A DNA stretch of 64,000 bases from Silvanigrella paludirubra (lineage in GTDB: Bacteria > Bdellovibrionota_B > Oligoflexia > Silvanigrellales > Silvanigrellaceae). The notes below the pieces were generated by a model that was not told the DNA's origin, did not search any database, and saw only the letters and a program-made list of their open reading frames with translations. The stretch is from NCBI RefSeq assembly GCF_009208775.1, contig NZ_WFLM01000003.1, positions 163,374 through 227,373 of the forward strand. The letters are read 5' to 3'. The first letter of the stretch is position 1. Every line of letters begins with the position of its first letter. Below, one piece after another: positions 47,219 through 56,900 of this stretch. Made by a program: the position numbers and the translations under genes.

Positions 47219-47245
47219 AAATTTGGGAAGAATTGGAAGAAGATT

Positions 47246-47905
47246 ATGAAAATATTTATTGACTCTGCTGATATTAATGAAATTAAATCGGTTGCTGAAC
47301 TCGGTGTGTGTGATGGTGTAACTACAAATCCAACATTAATTGCGAAATCCGGACAAGATTTTAAAACTGTTTTACTTGAGATTATAAATATTATACCGGG
47401 CCCTATTTCTGCAGAAGTGATTTCAAGCGACTCAAAAGGAATGCTTAGAGAAGCAGAAGAACTAGCAAAAATAGCCAATAGCATAGTTATTAAACTTCCG
47501 CTTACTCAAGAAGGTTTAAAAGCCTGTAAAGTTTTAACGGGTAAGGGAATTAAAACAAATGTTACCTTATGCTTTAGTGTAGGACAAGCATTGCTTGCCG
47601 CTAAAGCTGGTGCAACATATGTATCGCCATTTATTGGAAGATTAGATGATATAGGTGAAGAAGGAATACGCCTTATTTCAGAAATTAAGGAATTATATTC
47701 TGCCCATAAAGTTGAAACAAAAATACTTGCAGCAAGTATTCGTAATCCTCGACATGTAACAGATGCCATTATTGCAGGTGCCGATATTGCAACCATTCCT
47801 TATAAAGTATTATTACAGCTTTATAATCATCCCTTAACAGATAAAGGTCTTGCTCAATTTATTGAAGATTGGGAAAAATCGGGCCAAAAAAATATTATCT
47901 CTTAA
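47246..47905 (+). CDS. tal: Transaldolase (short, Fsa/MipB-type fold)
   Basis: The product has 219 residues. The Schiff-base lysine is in [20 protein letters not shown] near the N-terminus and [23 protein letters not shown] are the other marks. In fructose-6-phosphate aldolase the residues at two diagnostic positions are Gln and Tyr; here they are Glu (ISAEVI) and Phe ([10 protein letters not shown]), the transaldolase pattern. So the enzyme should transfer dihydroxyacetone groups in the pentose phosphate pathway, in line with the rpe gene elsewhere in the window. It lies 27 bases after the lipoprotein gene. Confidence 0.92.
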   Translation: MKIFIDSADINEIKSVAELGVCDGVTTNPTLIAKSGQDFKTVLLEIINIIPGPISAEVISSDSKGMLREAEELAKIANSIVIKLPLTQEGLKACKVLTGKGIKTNVTLCFSVGQALLAAKAGATYVSPFIGRLDDIGEEGIRLISEIKELYSAHKVETKILAASIRNPRHVTDAIIAGADIATIPYKVLLQLYNHPLTDKGLAQFIEDWEKSGQKNIIS

Positions 47906-47919
47906 AATAAAAGATATTT

Positions 47920-48789
47920 ATGACAATTTTAATATTTACAAGTAATAGTGGAAAATTAGTTGAATTTCAAAAAATGTTAAAGAATGAAATTAATCTAGTT
48001 GGTCTTAAAGAATTAAATGAATTATCTAGTAACCATAATGTTGAGCCCATAGAAAATTCAGACTATTTTTTAACAAATGCTTTTATCAAAGTATTTGTTG
48101 CGTTAAAATACATTTATAATAATAAAAATATTCAAAAATTTAATGAAATAAAAAAAATTATTATAGATGATTCTGGTTTGTGTGTACCTGGTTTAAATTA
48201 TTTGCCAGGTGTTCATTCTGCAAATTATGCTGGTTATCCCAAAGATGATAAAAAAAATAAGTTAAAACTTGCCGATGAAATCTTAAAAAGTTCAAAATCT
48301 TTTGATTATGCAAATGAAAAAAGATTATCCGCATTTTTTGTTTGTTTTTTATTTGAAATAAATTTTAACCAAATAAATGATTTTGAATTTATAAATAATT
48401 TTGATTTTACAGAGGCATCATCATTTGTAAACAAAAATTTAATAGAAAATGAAAATGAACTTTTGAAAAAAGTTGATCTTAAAAGGGTAGGTGGTTTTCA
48501 TTCAATTTCATTACCCTTTTCTATGTTTTACAAGGAATTTCCTTTAGATATTCATCTAAATATTCACTATGGATATTGTAATGGTGAAGTCTCTTCAAAA
48601 GAGCAAAATTTGATTTCTGGTGCTGGTCACGGGTATGATTCACAATTTTTTTCTTTAGCAAATAAAGATCTTTCTTTTGCTAGTATTTCTATGGAAGAAA
48701 AAAATCGTTTAAGTCATAGAGCGTTTGCAATGGAGGCATTTAAGAAAAAAAATGATTTCAATAAATCTTCCAAAAATATTCAGCAATGA
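47920..48789 (+). CDS. rdgB: RdgB/Ham1-family non-canonical purine NTP pyrophosphatase, enlarged
   Basis: The product has 289 residues, compared with about 200 in typical RdgB. The N-terminus LIFTSNSGKLVEFQKML is the substrate loop (SNxGKxxE). IIDDSGLCVPGLNYLPGVHSANYAG is the catalytic Asp block, GAGHGYDSQFFS replaces GFGYDPIF, and LSHRAFAMEAF is the end motif. Between residues 145 and 215 an insertion rich in Asn, Phe and Glu separates AFFVCFLFE from YGYCNGEV. The enzyme removes dITP and XTP. Its 3' end overlaps the nitronate monooxygenase start region. Confidence 0.82.
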   Translation: MTILIFTSNSGKLVEFQKMLKNEINLVGLKELNELSSNHNVEPIENSDYFLTNAFIKVFVALKYIYNNKNIQKFNEIKKIIIDDSGLCVPGLNYLPGVHSANYAGYPKDDKKNKLKLADEILKSSKSFDYANEKRLSAFFVCFLFEINFNQINDFEFINNFDFTEASSFVNKNLIENENELLKKVDLKRVGGFHSISLPFSMFYKEFPLDIHLNIHYGYCNGEVSSKEQNLISGAGHGYDSQFFSLANKDLSFASISMEEKNRLSHRAFAMEAFKKKNDFNKSSKNIQQ

Positions 48790-49848
48790 TTTTTATAAAA
48801 TTTTTAATTTAAAATATCCTATCATCCAGGCTCCTATGGGGCTGGAGGAGCATCTTCCCCAAATCTTGTTGCTGCAGTTGCTAATGAGGGTGTTTTAGGC
48901 TTTTTAGCAGCAGGTTATTTATCTACAGAAATACTTGAAAAACAAATAATAGAGACTAAATCAAAAACCAATAAAATTTTTGGTGTAAATCTCTTTATTA
49001 TAGATCCATTAATTCAGAATAATTTTATAAAACCTGAAAATATTTGTGCAATAGAAAAAGAATTAGGAATTTTTAAAACTAAAAAAATAAAAATTCATAT
49101 TGATGAAGAAATAGAGAATAAAATTGATATTATTATTAAACATAATGTCAAAATTGTTAGTTTTACCTTTGGATTACCAAATAAAAAAATAATTGAAAAA
49201 TTAAAGAAACATAATATTTATACCATTGGTAGTAGTACAAATATTATTGAAGCTAAAATAATAGAAGAGTTGGGATTAGATGCTGTTGTTGCGCAAGGAA
49301 TTGAAGCTGGGGGACACAGAGCATCATTTTTAAATCATAATTTAAGAGATGAAATAGGCTTAATTTCATTATTACAAGAATTTCAAGGTTTAATTCAAAT
49401 TCCCGTGATTGCTTCAGGAGGAATTATTACTGGAAAAAGTTTGTTAGCTGTTGAAACACTTGGTGCAACTTCTTCACAAATTGGAACAGGATTTTTATTA
49501 ACGGAAGAAAGCGGTATTCCTAAATCTTACAAAGAATCTTTATTAAACTGTCATTCACATGAAACTATTTTAACAGAGTATGTTTCTGGTAAAAAGGCTA
49601 GAGGAAAATTTAATTTGTTAATAGAAAATCTACAATCTAAAAAAACAAAAAAAGCTGAATTCCCCATTCAAAATTCTATGACTAAAGATATTCGCGCTTT
49701 TGCAAGTAAAAATGAAAATCCAGATTTCATGTCACTTTGGTGCGGACAATCTGTTTGGAAAATTAAAAAAATTATTTCTGCAAAACAATTTATTTTTAAT
49801 ATTATGGCAGAGTATCAAGAAGAGATTAATAAAATAAAAAAATTATAA
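48752..49848 (+). pseudogene. Nitronate monooxygenase gene with a frameshift
   Basis: A frame opening at ATG 48752 reads ISINLPKIFSNDFYKIFN then YPIIQAPM, the FMN-site start of the nitronate monooxygenase (2-nitropropane dioxygenase) family, up to 48838. After a run of four G the reading resumes one frame over with AGGASSPNLVAAVANEG, LGFLAAGYLS, later AQGIEAGGHRASF and IASGGIITGKSLLAV, ending at 49848. The rejoined protein would have about 365 residues, which is normal. Only a one-base change is needed, so either the gene is freshly broken or the sequence has an error in the G run. The 3' frame alone opens at TTG 49270. Confidence 0.7.
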
Positions 49849-49861
49849 AATGATATGTTGC

Positions 49862-51373
49862 CTAATCATCTTCAAAGTCAGAAATTTGTGGGCCCCAAGT
49901 GGCTTGTTTAACTTCTGCTAGAGGTATATCGAGGGGTCTTTGATAGGAACCATCTTTTGTCATAACAAATAATCTTTTTGGCCCATTTCTAGTTCCTTTA
50001 GCAGTTCTATCGGATTGAAACAAAATAAATCTTCCATCTGAAGACCAAGTCGGTTTTTCGTTATCTCCTTGATTTAAAGTTAAACGTTCAATGTTGGAAC
50101 CATCCGCATTTATTTTAAATAAGTCCCAGCGATCAATATCTCTATCGTAACTTGCAAAAGCAATAGTCTTGCTATCTGGAGTCCAATTTGCTGAAGCATT
50201 ATACCATCCTGCGTATGTAATTCTTGTGCTGGCTTCTGTTGCTAAGTTTTTTATAAAAATCATTGGCTTACCAAATTTTGTACTTGTATAGGCAAGTAGT
50301 TTTCCATTTGGTGAGTAAGCAGGTTCAACCTCTATTGCGCTTGTATCAACTAAGGTTTTTTTATTGCCACCAAATTTATTCATAGAAAATATATGAGTGG
50401 AACCTTCTTTAGTACTTGAAGAAAAAGCTATGGTATTTCCATCTGGAGACCAAGAGGCACCAGAGCTGTTTGGCATATTATTTACAATTTTTGTCTCTTG
50501 TTTTGTGATTAAGTCGTAATTATAAATTTCTGGTCTACCCGATTTAAAAGAAGTGTAAGATATTTTATTTCCGTCTTTTGTCCAAGTGGGGCTTAAATTA
50601 ACTGCATTATTATTAGTTATTTGTTTAATATTACCACCATCGAAGTCTGCAATATATATTTGACCATTGCCATTCAGTTGTTTTTTACCAACAAAGACAA
50701 TTTGAGACATAAATGGTCCTGTTGTACCTGTTAATGCTCCAACAGTTACATCTCCAAATCTTCTTAATGCGATATCAGCTGTTTTTAAACTTAAATTAGT
50801 ATATAATTTTCCAACAATTTGATTTTGTGATTTAACATCAAACAATCTTACTTCAAAATTAAACTTATTAGATATACTTCCCGAAGTAAATTTTCCGAGA
50901 ATAACATATTCCGCTTTTAAAGGTTTCCATTGATTAGCTTGAAACGGTTGAAGTGCAATATTTGCCACTTTAGGAAAAGAATCTTGAGGAATAAACTCAA
51001 ACCAATTTGTAAAACCTAAGATTGAGCTCATTCTTTTTGTTAATAAATTTAAATCTTGATTACTTAAAGTAACACTTTTGTCATTAATGACAAAACTTGG
51101 AATGGCCATCCTGATTTTTTTTACGCCTGGGGCTCCCACATCTATTGTGTTATCTAGCTTTCCTTCTGGAATTAAATCTTCAGGAACTGAGGATGGTTTT
51201 TTTTCAATTGATTTAGGTTTAATATTTGTTTTTGCATTTGAATCAAAAGAACTAGATGCACCACTAGAAGAAGAAAATGAGGAATTACTTTGTGCATAAC
51301 TAAAAAAAGAAAAATTTGTTGAACTTAGTATTGCTAGTAAAAAGTATTTTTTAAATTTATTCGGAAATATCAT
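49862..51373 (-). CDS. tolB: Tol-Pal system protein TolB
   Basis: The product has 503 residues with a signal peptide (KYFLLAILSSTNFSFFSYA). A Ser-rich linker precedes the N-terminal domain (about 85-210), starting IRMAIPSFVIND. A six-bladed propeller of TolB/WD-type repeats follows, with signatures SPTWTKDGNKISYTS, EIYNYDLITKQET, WSPDGNTIAFSS and PTWSSDGRFILFQS. It acts in the periplasm with Pal and TolA during outer-membrane constriction. It is the last gene of the accA-tolB run; a pal gene does not follow. Confidence 0.94.
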   Translation of the reverse strand: MIFPNKFKKYFLLAILSSTNFSFFSYAQSNSSFSSSSGASSSFDSNAKTNIKPKSIEKKPSSVPEDLIPEGKLDNTIDVGAPGVKKIRMAIPSFVINDKSVTLSNQDLNLLTKRMSSILGFTNWFEFIPQDSFPKVANIALQPFQANQWKPLKAEYVILGKFTSGSISNKFNFEVRLFDVKSQNQIVGKLYTNLSLKTADIALRRFGDVTVGALTGTTGPFMSQIVFVGKKQLNGNGQIYIADFDGGNIKQITNNNAVNLSPTWTKDGNKISYTSFKSGRPEIYNYDLITKQETKIVNNMPNSSGASWSPDGNTIAFSSSTKEGSTHIFSMNKFGGNKKTLVDTSAIEVEPAYSPNGKLLAYTSTKFGKPMIFIKNLATEASTRITYAGWYNASANWTPDSKTIAFASYDRDIDRWDLFKINADGSNIERLTLNQGDNEKPTWSSDGRFILFQSDRTAKGTRNGPKRLFVMTKDGSYQRPLDIPLAEVKQATWGPQISDFEDD

Positions 51374-51385
51374 AAAAATTCCTTA

Positions 51386-52603
51386 TTATTGTACATTTTT
51401 AGCTGAATATGATGCTTCAAATCTTTTTGGAGGATTGATATCTTTTGGTGGTGGTTCAGAAACGGGAAAAGTACTTTCAAGAGAATTGATAACAAGTGAA
51501 TCAAACTCACTATTACCACTTGATTTAATTATTTTCGGTTTACCAATTAAATGGCCAAATGGATTAACTATAAATTCAACTTTTGCTTTTAAATTTGAAG
51601 GAAAATTATTTCCTTCCGATGTCCCCCAATTTAACTTTAATTGTCTACCAATGTAAGCCTTATAGCTATTATAACTTTTGCTACTTATTTTTCCTTCTAA
51701 GACACCAGAAGGAGCTTCTGCAAAAGGGCTATCAGGAAGATCACTAGGAGATGCAAAAGGTGAAGTAGGAATTTTATTTGGATTTACTTTGTTACCTTCT
51801 GGTTTAGCAAGATTTTTTTCACGTATACCATCTGTTTTTTTTGAGGCTTCTTTTCTTGTATCAAGCTCTTTACGTTTTAAAAAATCATCTACTTTAATTT
51901 TTTGTTTATCTTTATCTGGTGTTGGCCCAATTGGCTTATTTTCAACTTTCTCTTTGTTTTCTTTTTTCTCAATCGGTGGTGGTTTTACTTTTGTTTCTTG
52001 CTCTTTATAAGTAAGAGTACTGTTTGGATTATCAATTAAGGGAGTTTTTTCTTGAACTTTTTGAGCTGTATCAGGAGTAACATTTTTTGTTAATTGAGGT
52101 AATTCACGTATAGTTTTTGTCGCTTCGCTTTCCCCAATTTCTTCTGTAGTTGTCTTCTGTATTGTTTGAGCAGCTGTGTCATTTAATCCAAATGTTACTT
52201 CAACAATTTCTGCTTTATCTTGATTAATGGATGAAATATAAGAAGTAACAACAAAAAATGAAGCTATGCTTAAATGAACAATTAAAGCTACTAAAAAATG
52301 AAATGGCTTTGTATTATAATATTCACTAACTTCTGCTGGTGATAAAAAAGGAATTTTAAAACTATTGGGCTTTATATCTATTATAGGTTGTTTTACTTTT
52401 TTATTTAATGGTAATTCGGAAATTTTTAAATATCTTGGACCAGTTAGAACTTTATCATCATGAATAGAGTTTTCAAATGAACTTGAAAAATAAATATTAT
52501 TCTTTGCTGTATAAGTCGGCTTGTTAAATTTTAACATGTTTTTTTCGTCGACTTCAGGATATCTATAAGATTTTATTTCAATCGGTATTTCGTATTTATT
52601 CAT
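51386..52603 (-). CDS. TolA/TonB-like energy transducer
   Basis: The product has 405 residues. An N-terminal cytoplasmic part (about 1-100) is followed by one membrane span (FHFLVALIVHLSIASFFVVTSYI, about 100-122). A long Lys/Pro/Glu-rich periplasmic linker (150-300) leads to a C-terminal TonB/TolA fold, with AKVEFIVNPFGHLIGKPKIIKSSG and FDSLVINSLES. Its place between tolR and tolB makes it the TolA of this system. The 100-residue cytoplasmic head is longer than in E. coli TolA, which has almost none. The start overlaps the tolR stop by four bases. Confidence 0.85.
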   Translation of the reverse strand: MNKYEIPIEIKSYRYPEVDEKNMLKFNKPTYTAKNNIYFSSSFENSIHDDKVLTGPRYLKISELPLNKKVKQPIIDIKPNSFKIPFLSPAEVSEYYNTKPFHFLVALIVHLSIASFFVVTSYISSINQDKAEIVEVTFGLNDTAAQTIQKTTTEEIGESEATKTIRELPQLTKNVTPDTAQKVQEKTPLIDNPNSTLTYKEQETKVKPPPIEKKENKEKVENKPIGPTPDKDKQKIKVDDFLKRKELDTRKEASKKTDGIREKNLAKPEGNKVNPNKIPTSPFASPSDLPDSPFAEAPSGVLEGKISSKSYNSYKAYIGRQLKLNWGTSEGNNFPSNLKAKVEFIVNPFGHLIGKPKIIKSSGNSEFDSLVINSLESTFPVSEPPPKDINPPKRFEASYSAKNVQ

Positions 52604-53037
52604 TTCTTGTCACGTTTATTTTCGCCAACCATGCCGATTCTTTCGATACCAGCTTTCTGAGCAGCTGTCATGGCGGCCATTACTTTACCATAGGGAACAC
52701 CATCATCTGCTCTAATAAAAATAGATGGATGCTCTCGATCTTTAATTGAATTTTTAATTACAGTTACAAGACTAGTATCTTTTATAAATTCTTTTCCAAT
52801 ATAAAATTCGCCTTTTTTATTAATGGATAATATTAAAGACTCATTAGATAAAGAAAGAGATTTAGATTGAGATGTTTTTGGTAATTGAACATTTACCCCA
52901 GAAATTGCAAAAGGCGCTGTTACCATAAAAATGATTAAAAGCACAAGGCAAACATCAACAAATGGAGTCATGTTGATTTCTGCAATAAAATTTGCTTTGC
53001 GATTACTTTCATTTTCATTATCAATTTGAAAAGACAT
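52600..53037 (-). CDS. tolR: TolR/ExbD family protein
   Basis: The product has 145 residues. One membrane span near the N-terminus contains the functional Asp in INMTPFVDVCLVLLIIFMVTAPF. The periplasmic domain has IFIRADDGVPYGKVMAAMTAAQKAGI, which is the usual TolR/ExbD end. It forms the proton-driven motor with TolQ. It starts 14 bases after tolQ. Confidence 0.94.
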   Translation of the reverse strand: MSFQIDNENESNRKANFIAEINMTPFVDVCLVLLIIFMVTAPFAISGVNVQLPKTSQSKSLSLSNESLILSINKKGEFYIGKEFIKDTSLVTVIKNSIKDREHPSIFIRADDGVPYGKVMAAMTAAQKAGIERIGMVGENKRDKK

Positions 53038-53051
53038 TTTAAGATATCCTT

Positions 53052-53765
53052 TTAATTACCTTCTTGATCTGGCTTAATTGTGTAATGACGTTCTAAAATA
53101 TTAATGAAATCAGAAGAAAACCCGTCTAATAAAACGAGATGTTTTTTTATTCTGTTTATTAAAACATTATAAAAAATAACTGCAGGAATAGCTACAAATA
53201 AACCTAAAGCTGTTGCTATAAGTGCTTCAGAAATACCGGGAGCAACGGAAGCTAAGCTAGATGTACCACTTGAACCAATGTCATGAAAAGCGCGAATAAT
53301 ACCAACAACAGTTCCAAAAAGTCCGATAAATGGGCCAGCAGAAGAACAAACTGCAAGAATACTTAAATTGTTGCCTAAATTAGCTTCTTCAAGCATTTTT
53401 TGTCTAGATAATGTCCTTTTAACTGTATCAAATGGAATTGGACCAGATGCCCCTCTTTTTTCACGAGTTTGTAAAACTCGAATCATTTCATTGAATCCTG
53501 AGCGAAAGACTTCACGAGCTGGGCTATAATCCATGTCTTTAACTTTAAGATTTAATTCAGAAAGGCTTTTGGCTTCCCAAAAATTTGTGAGAAATTTTTC
53601 CGAGAGATTTTGCATCGTTTTTAGAGAGCGCATTTTGCCAACAATAACAACCCATGCCCAAATACTCATGAACCCTAATAATATCATGACTGCCATGCCA
53701 ACAGGGCCGCCATTTAAAAGGATGGAAAACCAATCTATTTTTGTTGATTCTAATGCAGTATCCAT
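53052..53765 (-). CDS. tolQ: TolQ/ExbB family motor protein
   Basis: The product has 237 residues and three membrane spans: GPVGMAVMILLGFMSIWAWVVIVGK, LSILAVCSSAGPFIGLFGTVVGII and SEALIATALGLFVAIPAVIFYN. The GPFIGLFGTVVGI and EALIATALGLFVAIPAV motifs are the signature of the MotA/TolQ/ExbB family. With TolR it makes the proton channel that drives TolA. cmk lies 23 bases upstream. Confidence 0.95.
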   Translation of the reverse strand: MDTALESTKIDWFSILLNGGPVGMAVMILLGFMSIWAWVVIVGKMRSLKTMQNLSEKFLTNFWEAKSLSELNLKVKDMDYSPAREVFRSGFNEMIRVLQTREKRGASGPIPFDTVKRTLSRQKMLEEANLGNNLSILAVCSSAGPFIGLFGTVVGIIRAFHDIGSSGTSSLASVAPGISEALIATALGLFVAIPAVIFYNVLINRIKKHLVLLDGFSSDFINILERHYTIKPDQEGN

Positions 53766-53788
53766 TAAAAAAGCCTTCCAAAATTAAA

Positions 53789-54511
53789 TTAAAATTCGCT
53801 TTGTGAAATAACTAAATCTTTTTGTACAGCAAATTGCAAGATTTTTTTTGCAATTTCTTCTTGAGATGATTTAGTAGAATCTAGTGAAATAGCATCAAGA
53901 GCTGGTTTTAATGGAGAAAAAGTTCGATTTAAATCTCTTTCGTCTCTCTCATGAATTTCACGAAGTATTTCCTTTATATCTGTTTTTTGACCACTTTGAT
54001 TTAATTCTTTTAGCCTTCTTTCAGCTCTTTCTTTGACTGAGGCTGTTAAGAATATTTTAAGTGGGGCGTCAGGAAATACAACCGTCCCCATATCTCTGCC
54101 GTCAACAACAGCACCATTGTTATTTAAAACAACTTTTCTTTGAATAGGCAGCAGCCTTTTTCTAACAAAATCTTCTTGTGCAAGAATGCTAGCTAATTCC
54201 GAAACAAATGGAGCTTTAATTTCATTTGTAATGTCGCGTTCGCCAATAAAAACTTGCCCCGAATTAGATTCTTGTCTATATCTTTCTGTTATAAAAGAAA
54301 TAAATCTTTCTGTATTTTCAAGATCTGTAACTTTAATATTAGATTCATGAAATAAAAGAGCTAGGGTTCTATAAATGGCACCTGTAGTTACGTAAATCCA
54401 ACCCAGATTTTGGGCAACAATTTTTGCAACTGTGCTTTTTCCAGAGCCCGCAGGCCCATCTATGGTTATTACCTTTAATTTTTCTTGCAAATTGAAATCG
54501 GGGTTAATCAT
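53789..54511 (-). CDS. cmk: Cytidylate kinase
   Basis: The product has 240 residues. The P-loop is TIDGPAGSGKSTVAKIVA. YVTTGAIYRTLALL, VVDGRDMGTVVFPDAPLKIFLTAS and RAERRLKELNQSG are further marks of bacterial CMP/dCMP kinases. It phosphorylates CMP and dCMP. The start is nine bases after accA. cmk and accA head the run that also makes the Tol proteins. Confidence 0.96.
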   Translation of the reverse strand: MINPDFNLQEKLKVITIDGPAGSGKSTVAKIVAQNLGWIYVTTGAIYRTLALLFHESNIKVTDLENTERFISFITERYRQESNSGQVFIGERDITNEIKAPFVSELASILAQEDFVRKRLLPIQRKVVLNNNGAVVDGRDMGTVVFPDAPLKIFLTASVKERAERRLKELNQSGQKTDIKEILREIHERDERDLNRTFSPLKPALDAISLDSTKSSQEEIAKKILQFAVQKDLVISQSEF

Positions 54512-54519
54512 AAATTCCT

Positions 54520-55590
54520 CTATTGCAGACCCAAAAAGGATTCAACATCTTCCCAAGCTTCATTCCAATCAGGAATGTGGGATTTTTCTGAATGCATTGG
54601 TGAAATTGCAGGCATATTTTCAAATGAACCAATTTTAAAATATTTTTTTATTCTATCTAGTTTAAGTTCATCTTTACTTAATTTTGACAATTGATTTACA
54701 TTTTTCTCAATAATATCACCTATAGATTCAATTGCTTCTTTGCTTTTCCAATGAGCTCCACCAAGAGGTTCTTTGATAATTCCATCAATGATTTTATTTT
54801 TCAAAGCAATATCAGCAGTTAATCCAAGAATATTAGCAGCTTTATCGGCTTGTGAGCCATCTTTCCATAAAATAGAAGCACAGCCTTCAGGTGATATTAC
54901 ACTATATGTCGAGTATTCCATCATAAAAGTTTTGTTAGCAACTCCAATCGCAAGTGCGCCACCGCTTCCCCCTTCTCCGACAACAATGGAGATAATAGGT
55001 ACAGATAGTCGACTCATGACCATAATATTTTTTGCAATCGCTTCGCTTTGGCCACGCTCTTCAGCATCCATTCCGGGGTAAGCACCAGGAGTATCAATAA
55101 AAGTAATTATTGGTAAATTGAAGCGTTCCGCTAAATTCATTATTCTTAGAGCTTTTCTGTAACCTTCGGGTCTTGGCATTCCAAAATTTCTTTTCATATT
55201 TTCTTTGGTGCCGCGGCCTTTTTGATGTCCTATAATGACAACTCTTTTTTTACGAATTATTCCAATTCCTGTTACAATTGCTTGATCGTCAGCAAAATTT
55301 CGATCTCCATGCAATTCGATAAAATCTGAGCACAACTGATTAATAATATCTAAAGTGTAGGGTCTGTTTGGATGGCGAGAAAGCTGTGTAATTTGATAAG
55401 GTGTTAAGTTAGAAAAAATTTCTTTTGCTAAAAGTTCAAATTTATTTTCTAGTATAGAAATTTCTTCATTAAGACCTTTAGTATCTTCAGTTTTTGATAG
55501 TGAAATAGAGGATTGTTGAGCAGCAATTCGAAGTTCTGAAATTCTATTATAAAGTTCAAGAAGGGGTTTTTCAAGCTGTAGAATGTCCAT
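54520..55590 (-). CDS. accA: Acetyl-CoA carboxylase carboxyltransferase subunit alpha
   Basis: The product has 356 residues. The N-terminal helical part (LEKPLLELYNRISELR) is followed by the crotonase-like core: QLSRHPNRPYTLDII, ELHGDRNFADD, IIGHQKGR, NFGMPRPEGYRKALRIM and ITFIDTPGAYPGMDAEERGQ. GEGGSGGALAIGVANK is the oxyanion region. It transfers carboxyl from biotin to acetyl-CoA with AccD, the first committed step of fatty-acid synthesis. The C-terminal tail, about 35 residues beyond the E. coli end, is Pro/Glu-rich. It is divergent from gltA. Confidence 0.97.
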   Translation of the reverse strand: MDILQLEKPLLELYNRISELRIAAQQSSISLSKTEDTKGLNEEISILENKFELLAKEIFSNLTPYQITQLSRHPNRPYTLDIINQLCSDFIELHGDRNFADDQAIVTGIGIIRKKRVVIIGHQKGRGTKENMKRNFGMPRPEGYRKALRIMNLAERFNLPIITFIDTPGAYPGMDAEERGQSEAIAKNIMVMSRLSVPIISIVVGEGGSGGALAIGVANKTFMMEYSTYSVISPEGCASILWKDGSQADKAANILGLTADIALKNKIIDGIIKEPLGGAHWKSKEAIESIGDIIEKNVNQLSKLSKDELKLDRIKKYFKIGSFENMPAISPMHSEKSHIPDWNEAWEDVESFLGLQ

Positions 55591-55714
55591 ATTGTTTTAA
55601 TCCTCTTAAAGTGCTGGTATGTCACAATGAGTACAGCTCAAAACTAACTTCGAGCATTGTTAAAGTTGGTAGCAAAATTGAGCGTAATGGTCAAAAAAAC
55701 CGAGGAAGTTTGAA

Positions 55715-56878
55715 ATGAGTCAACAAGACCCATCGAAGCAAAATGATGAATTAAAATATAATATGCAAGACATGATTGTAGATACGACTGGAATAAGTTG
55801 GGTAGATGGGGTAAATGGACGCTTATTTTATAGAGGAATTAATATTGCGGAACTCGCTGCTCATGCGACATTTGAGGAAACTGCGTGGTTACTTTTAACT
55901 GGAAAATTACCTACTAAAAGTAGACTCGAAGGATTTCAATGGGGATTAAGTAATATGTCCCATTCACAAGAAAAAGTAATACGAATTATTGAAGAGTTTC
56001 CTCAGCATTCTAATCCATTACTTGTCTTGCAAACTGGATTATCATCTTTGGCGTGTATTGACAGAGAAGATGAATATTTAGAAGAAGAAAATCATATTGA
56101 AAAAGTTATGCGTGTTATTGCACAAACTCCTGTAATATTATCTGCTGCCTATCGTCATTATTTAGGTGTTCCATTATTAGAGCCAAGATCGGATTTAACT
56201 TTTGTTGAAAACTTTATTTACATGCTTTTTGGAAATATTCCATCAAAAAATCAAAGTAGATGTATGGAAATTGCATTAATAATTCAAATGGATCATGGTT
56301 TTACACCGTCTACATTTACCGCAAGAGCTGTTGCGTCAACTTTCTCAAATTTTTATTCTGCGACAAGTGCTGCTGTGGGAGCATTAAGTGGTGCTTTACA
56401 CGGTGGTGCAAGTGAATTAACTATTGATATGTTAAAAAAAGCAAAATTAAGTGGAAATCCTGTAAAGTATACAAGAGAATTATTAAATTCTGGCGGAAAA
56501 ATTATGGGAATGGGGCATCGAGTTTATAAGACATTAGATCCCAGGGCGGTTATTTTTAAAGACTTATTAACTCAATTAACCCAAAAAGATGAGAAAGATA
56601 GTGATTTAAAAATTTTATCTGAAATAGAAGAAGAAGCTAGAAAATATTTTAAAGAAAAAATGTTGCCAGTTCATGTAAACGTAGATTTTTGGAGTGGTGC
56701 TGTTTACAAAAAATTAGGTATTCACCCTGTACTTTATTCAGCAATTTTTGCTGCAGCAAGAATGGTTGGTTGGTGCGCCCATATTTTAGAACTCAGACAA
56801 AATAATAAAGTGTATAGTCCTAATTCAAAATATATTGGTGATATAAATGTTCCTTATATTCCCATTGAACAAAGATAA
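55715..56878 (+). CDS. gltA: Citrate synthase
   Basis: The product has 387 residues. Catalytic blocks are all visible: ALSGALHGGASE (His in HGG), MGMGHRVYKTLDPRAVIF (His and Arg) and VNVDFWSGAVYKKLGI (Asp). It condenses oxaloacetate and acetyl-CoA in the TCA cycle. The N-terminus GISWVDGVNGRLFYRGI is the type-II-like citrate/methylcitrate domain. A 124-base gap separates it from the divergent accA, so both promoters must lie there. GAGG is seven bases before the ATG. Confidence 0.96.
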   Translation: MSQQDPSKQNDELKYNMQDMIVDTTGISWVDGVNGRLFYRGINIAELAAHATFEETAWLLLTGKLPTKSRLEGFQWGLSNMSHSQEKVIRIIEEFPQHSNPLLVLQTGLSSLACIDREDEYLEEENHIEKVMRVIAQTPVILSAAYRHYLGVPLLEPRSDLTFVENFIYMLFGNIPSKNQSRCMEIALIIQMDHGFTPSTFTARAVASTFSNFYSATSAAVGALSGALHGGASELTIDMLKKAKLSGNPVKYTRELLNSGGKIMGMGHRVYKTLDPRAVIFKDLLTQLTQKDEKDSDLKILSEIEEEARKYFKEKMLPVHVNVDFWSGAVYKKLGIHPVLYSAIFAAARMVGWCAHILELRQNNKVYSPNSKYIGDINVPYIPIEQR

Positions 56879-56900
56879 AATATAGACAGGAGTTTTTTTA

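Noticed and set aside
47506-47796. Minus-strand frame inside tal
   Set aside because: It mirrors a conserved enzyme gene in full and encodes no recognisable protein.
49270-49848. A self-standing 192-residue monooxygenase
   Set aside because: The frame stays open far upstream with conserved family sequence; the TTG at 49270 is only the first possible start after the frameshift.
51678-52010. A 110-residue plus-strand frame inside the TolA-like gene
   Set aside because: It lies wholly opposite the Lys/Pro/Glu-rich linker of a well-supported gene and has low-complexity Phe/Ser/Leu content, as expected of a shadow frame.
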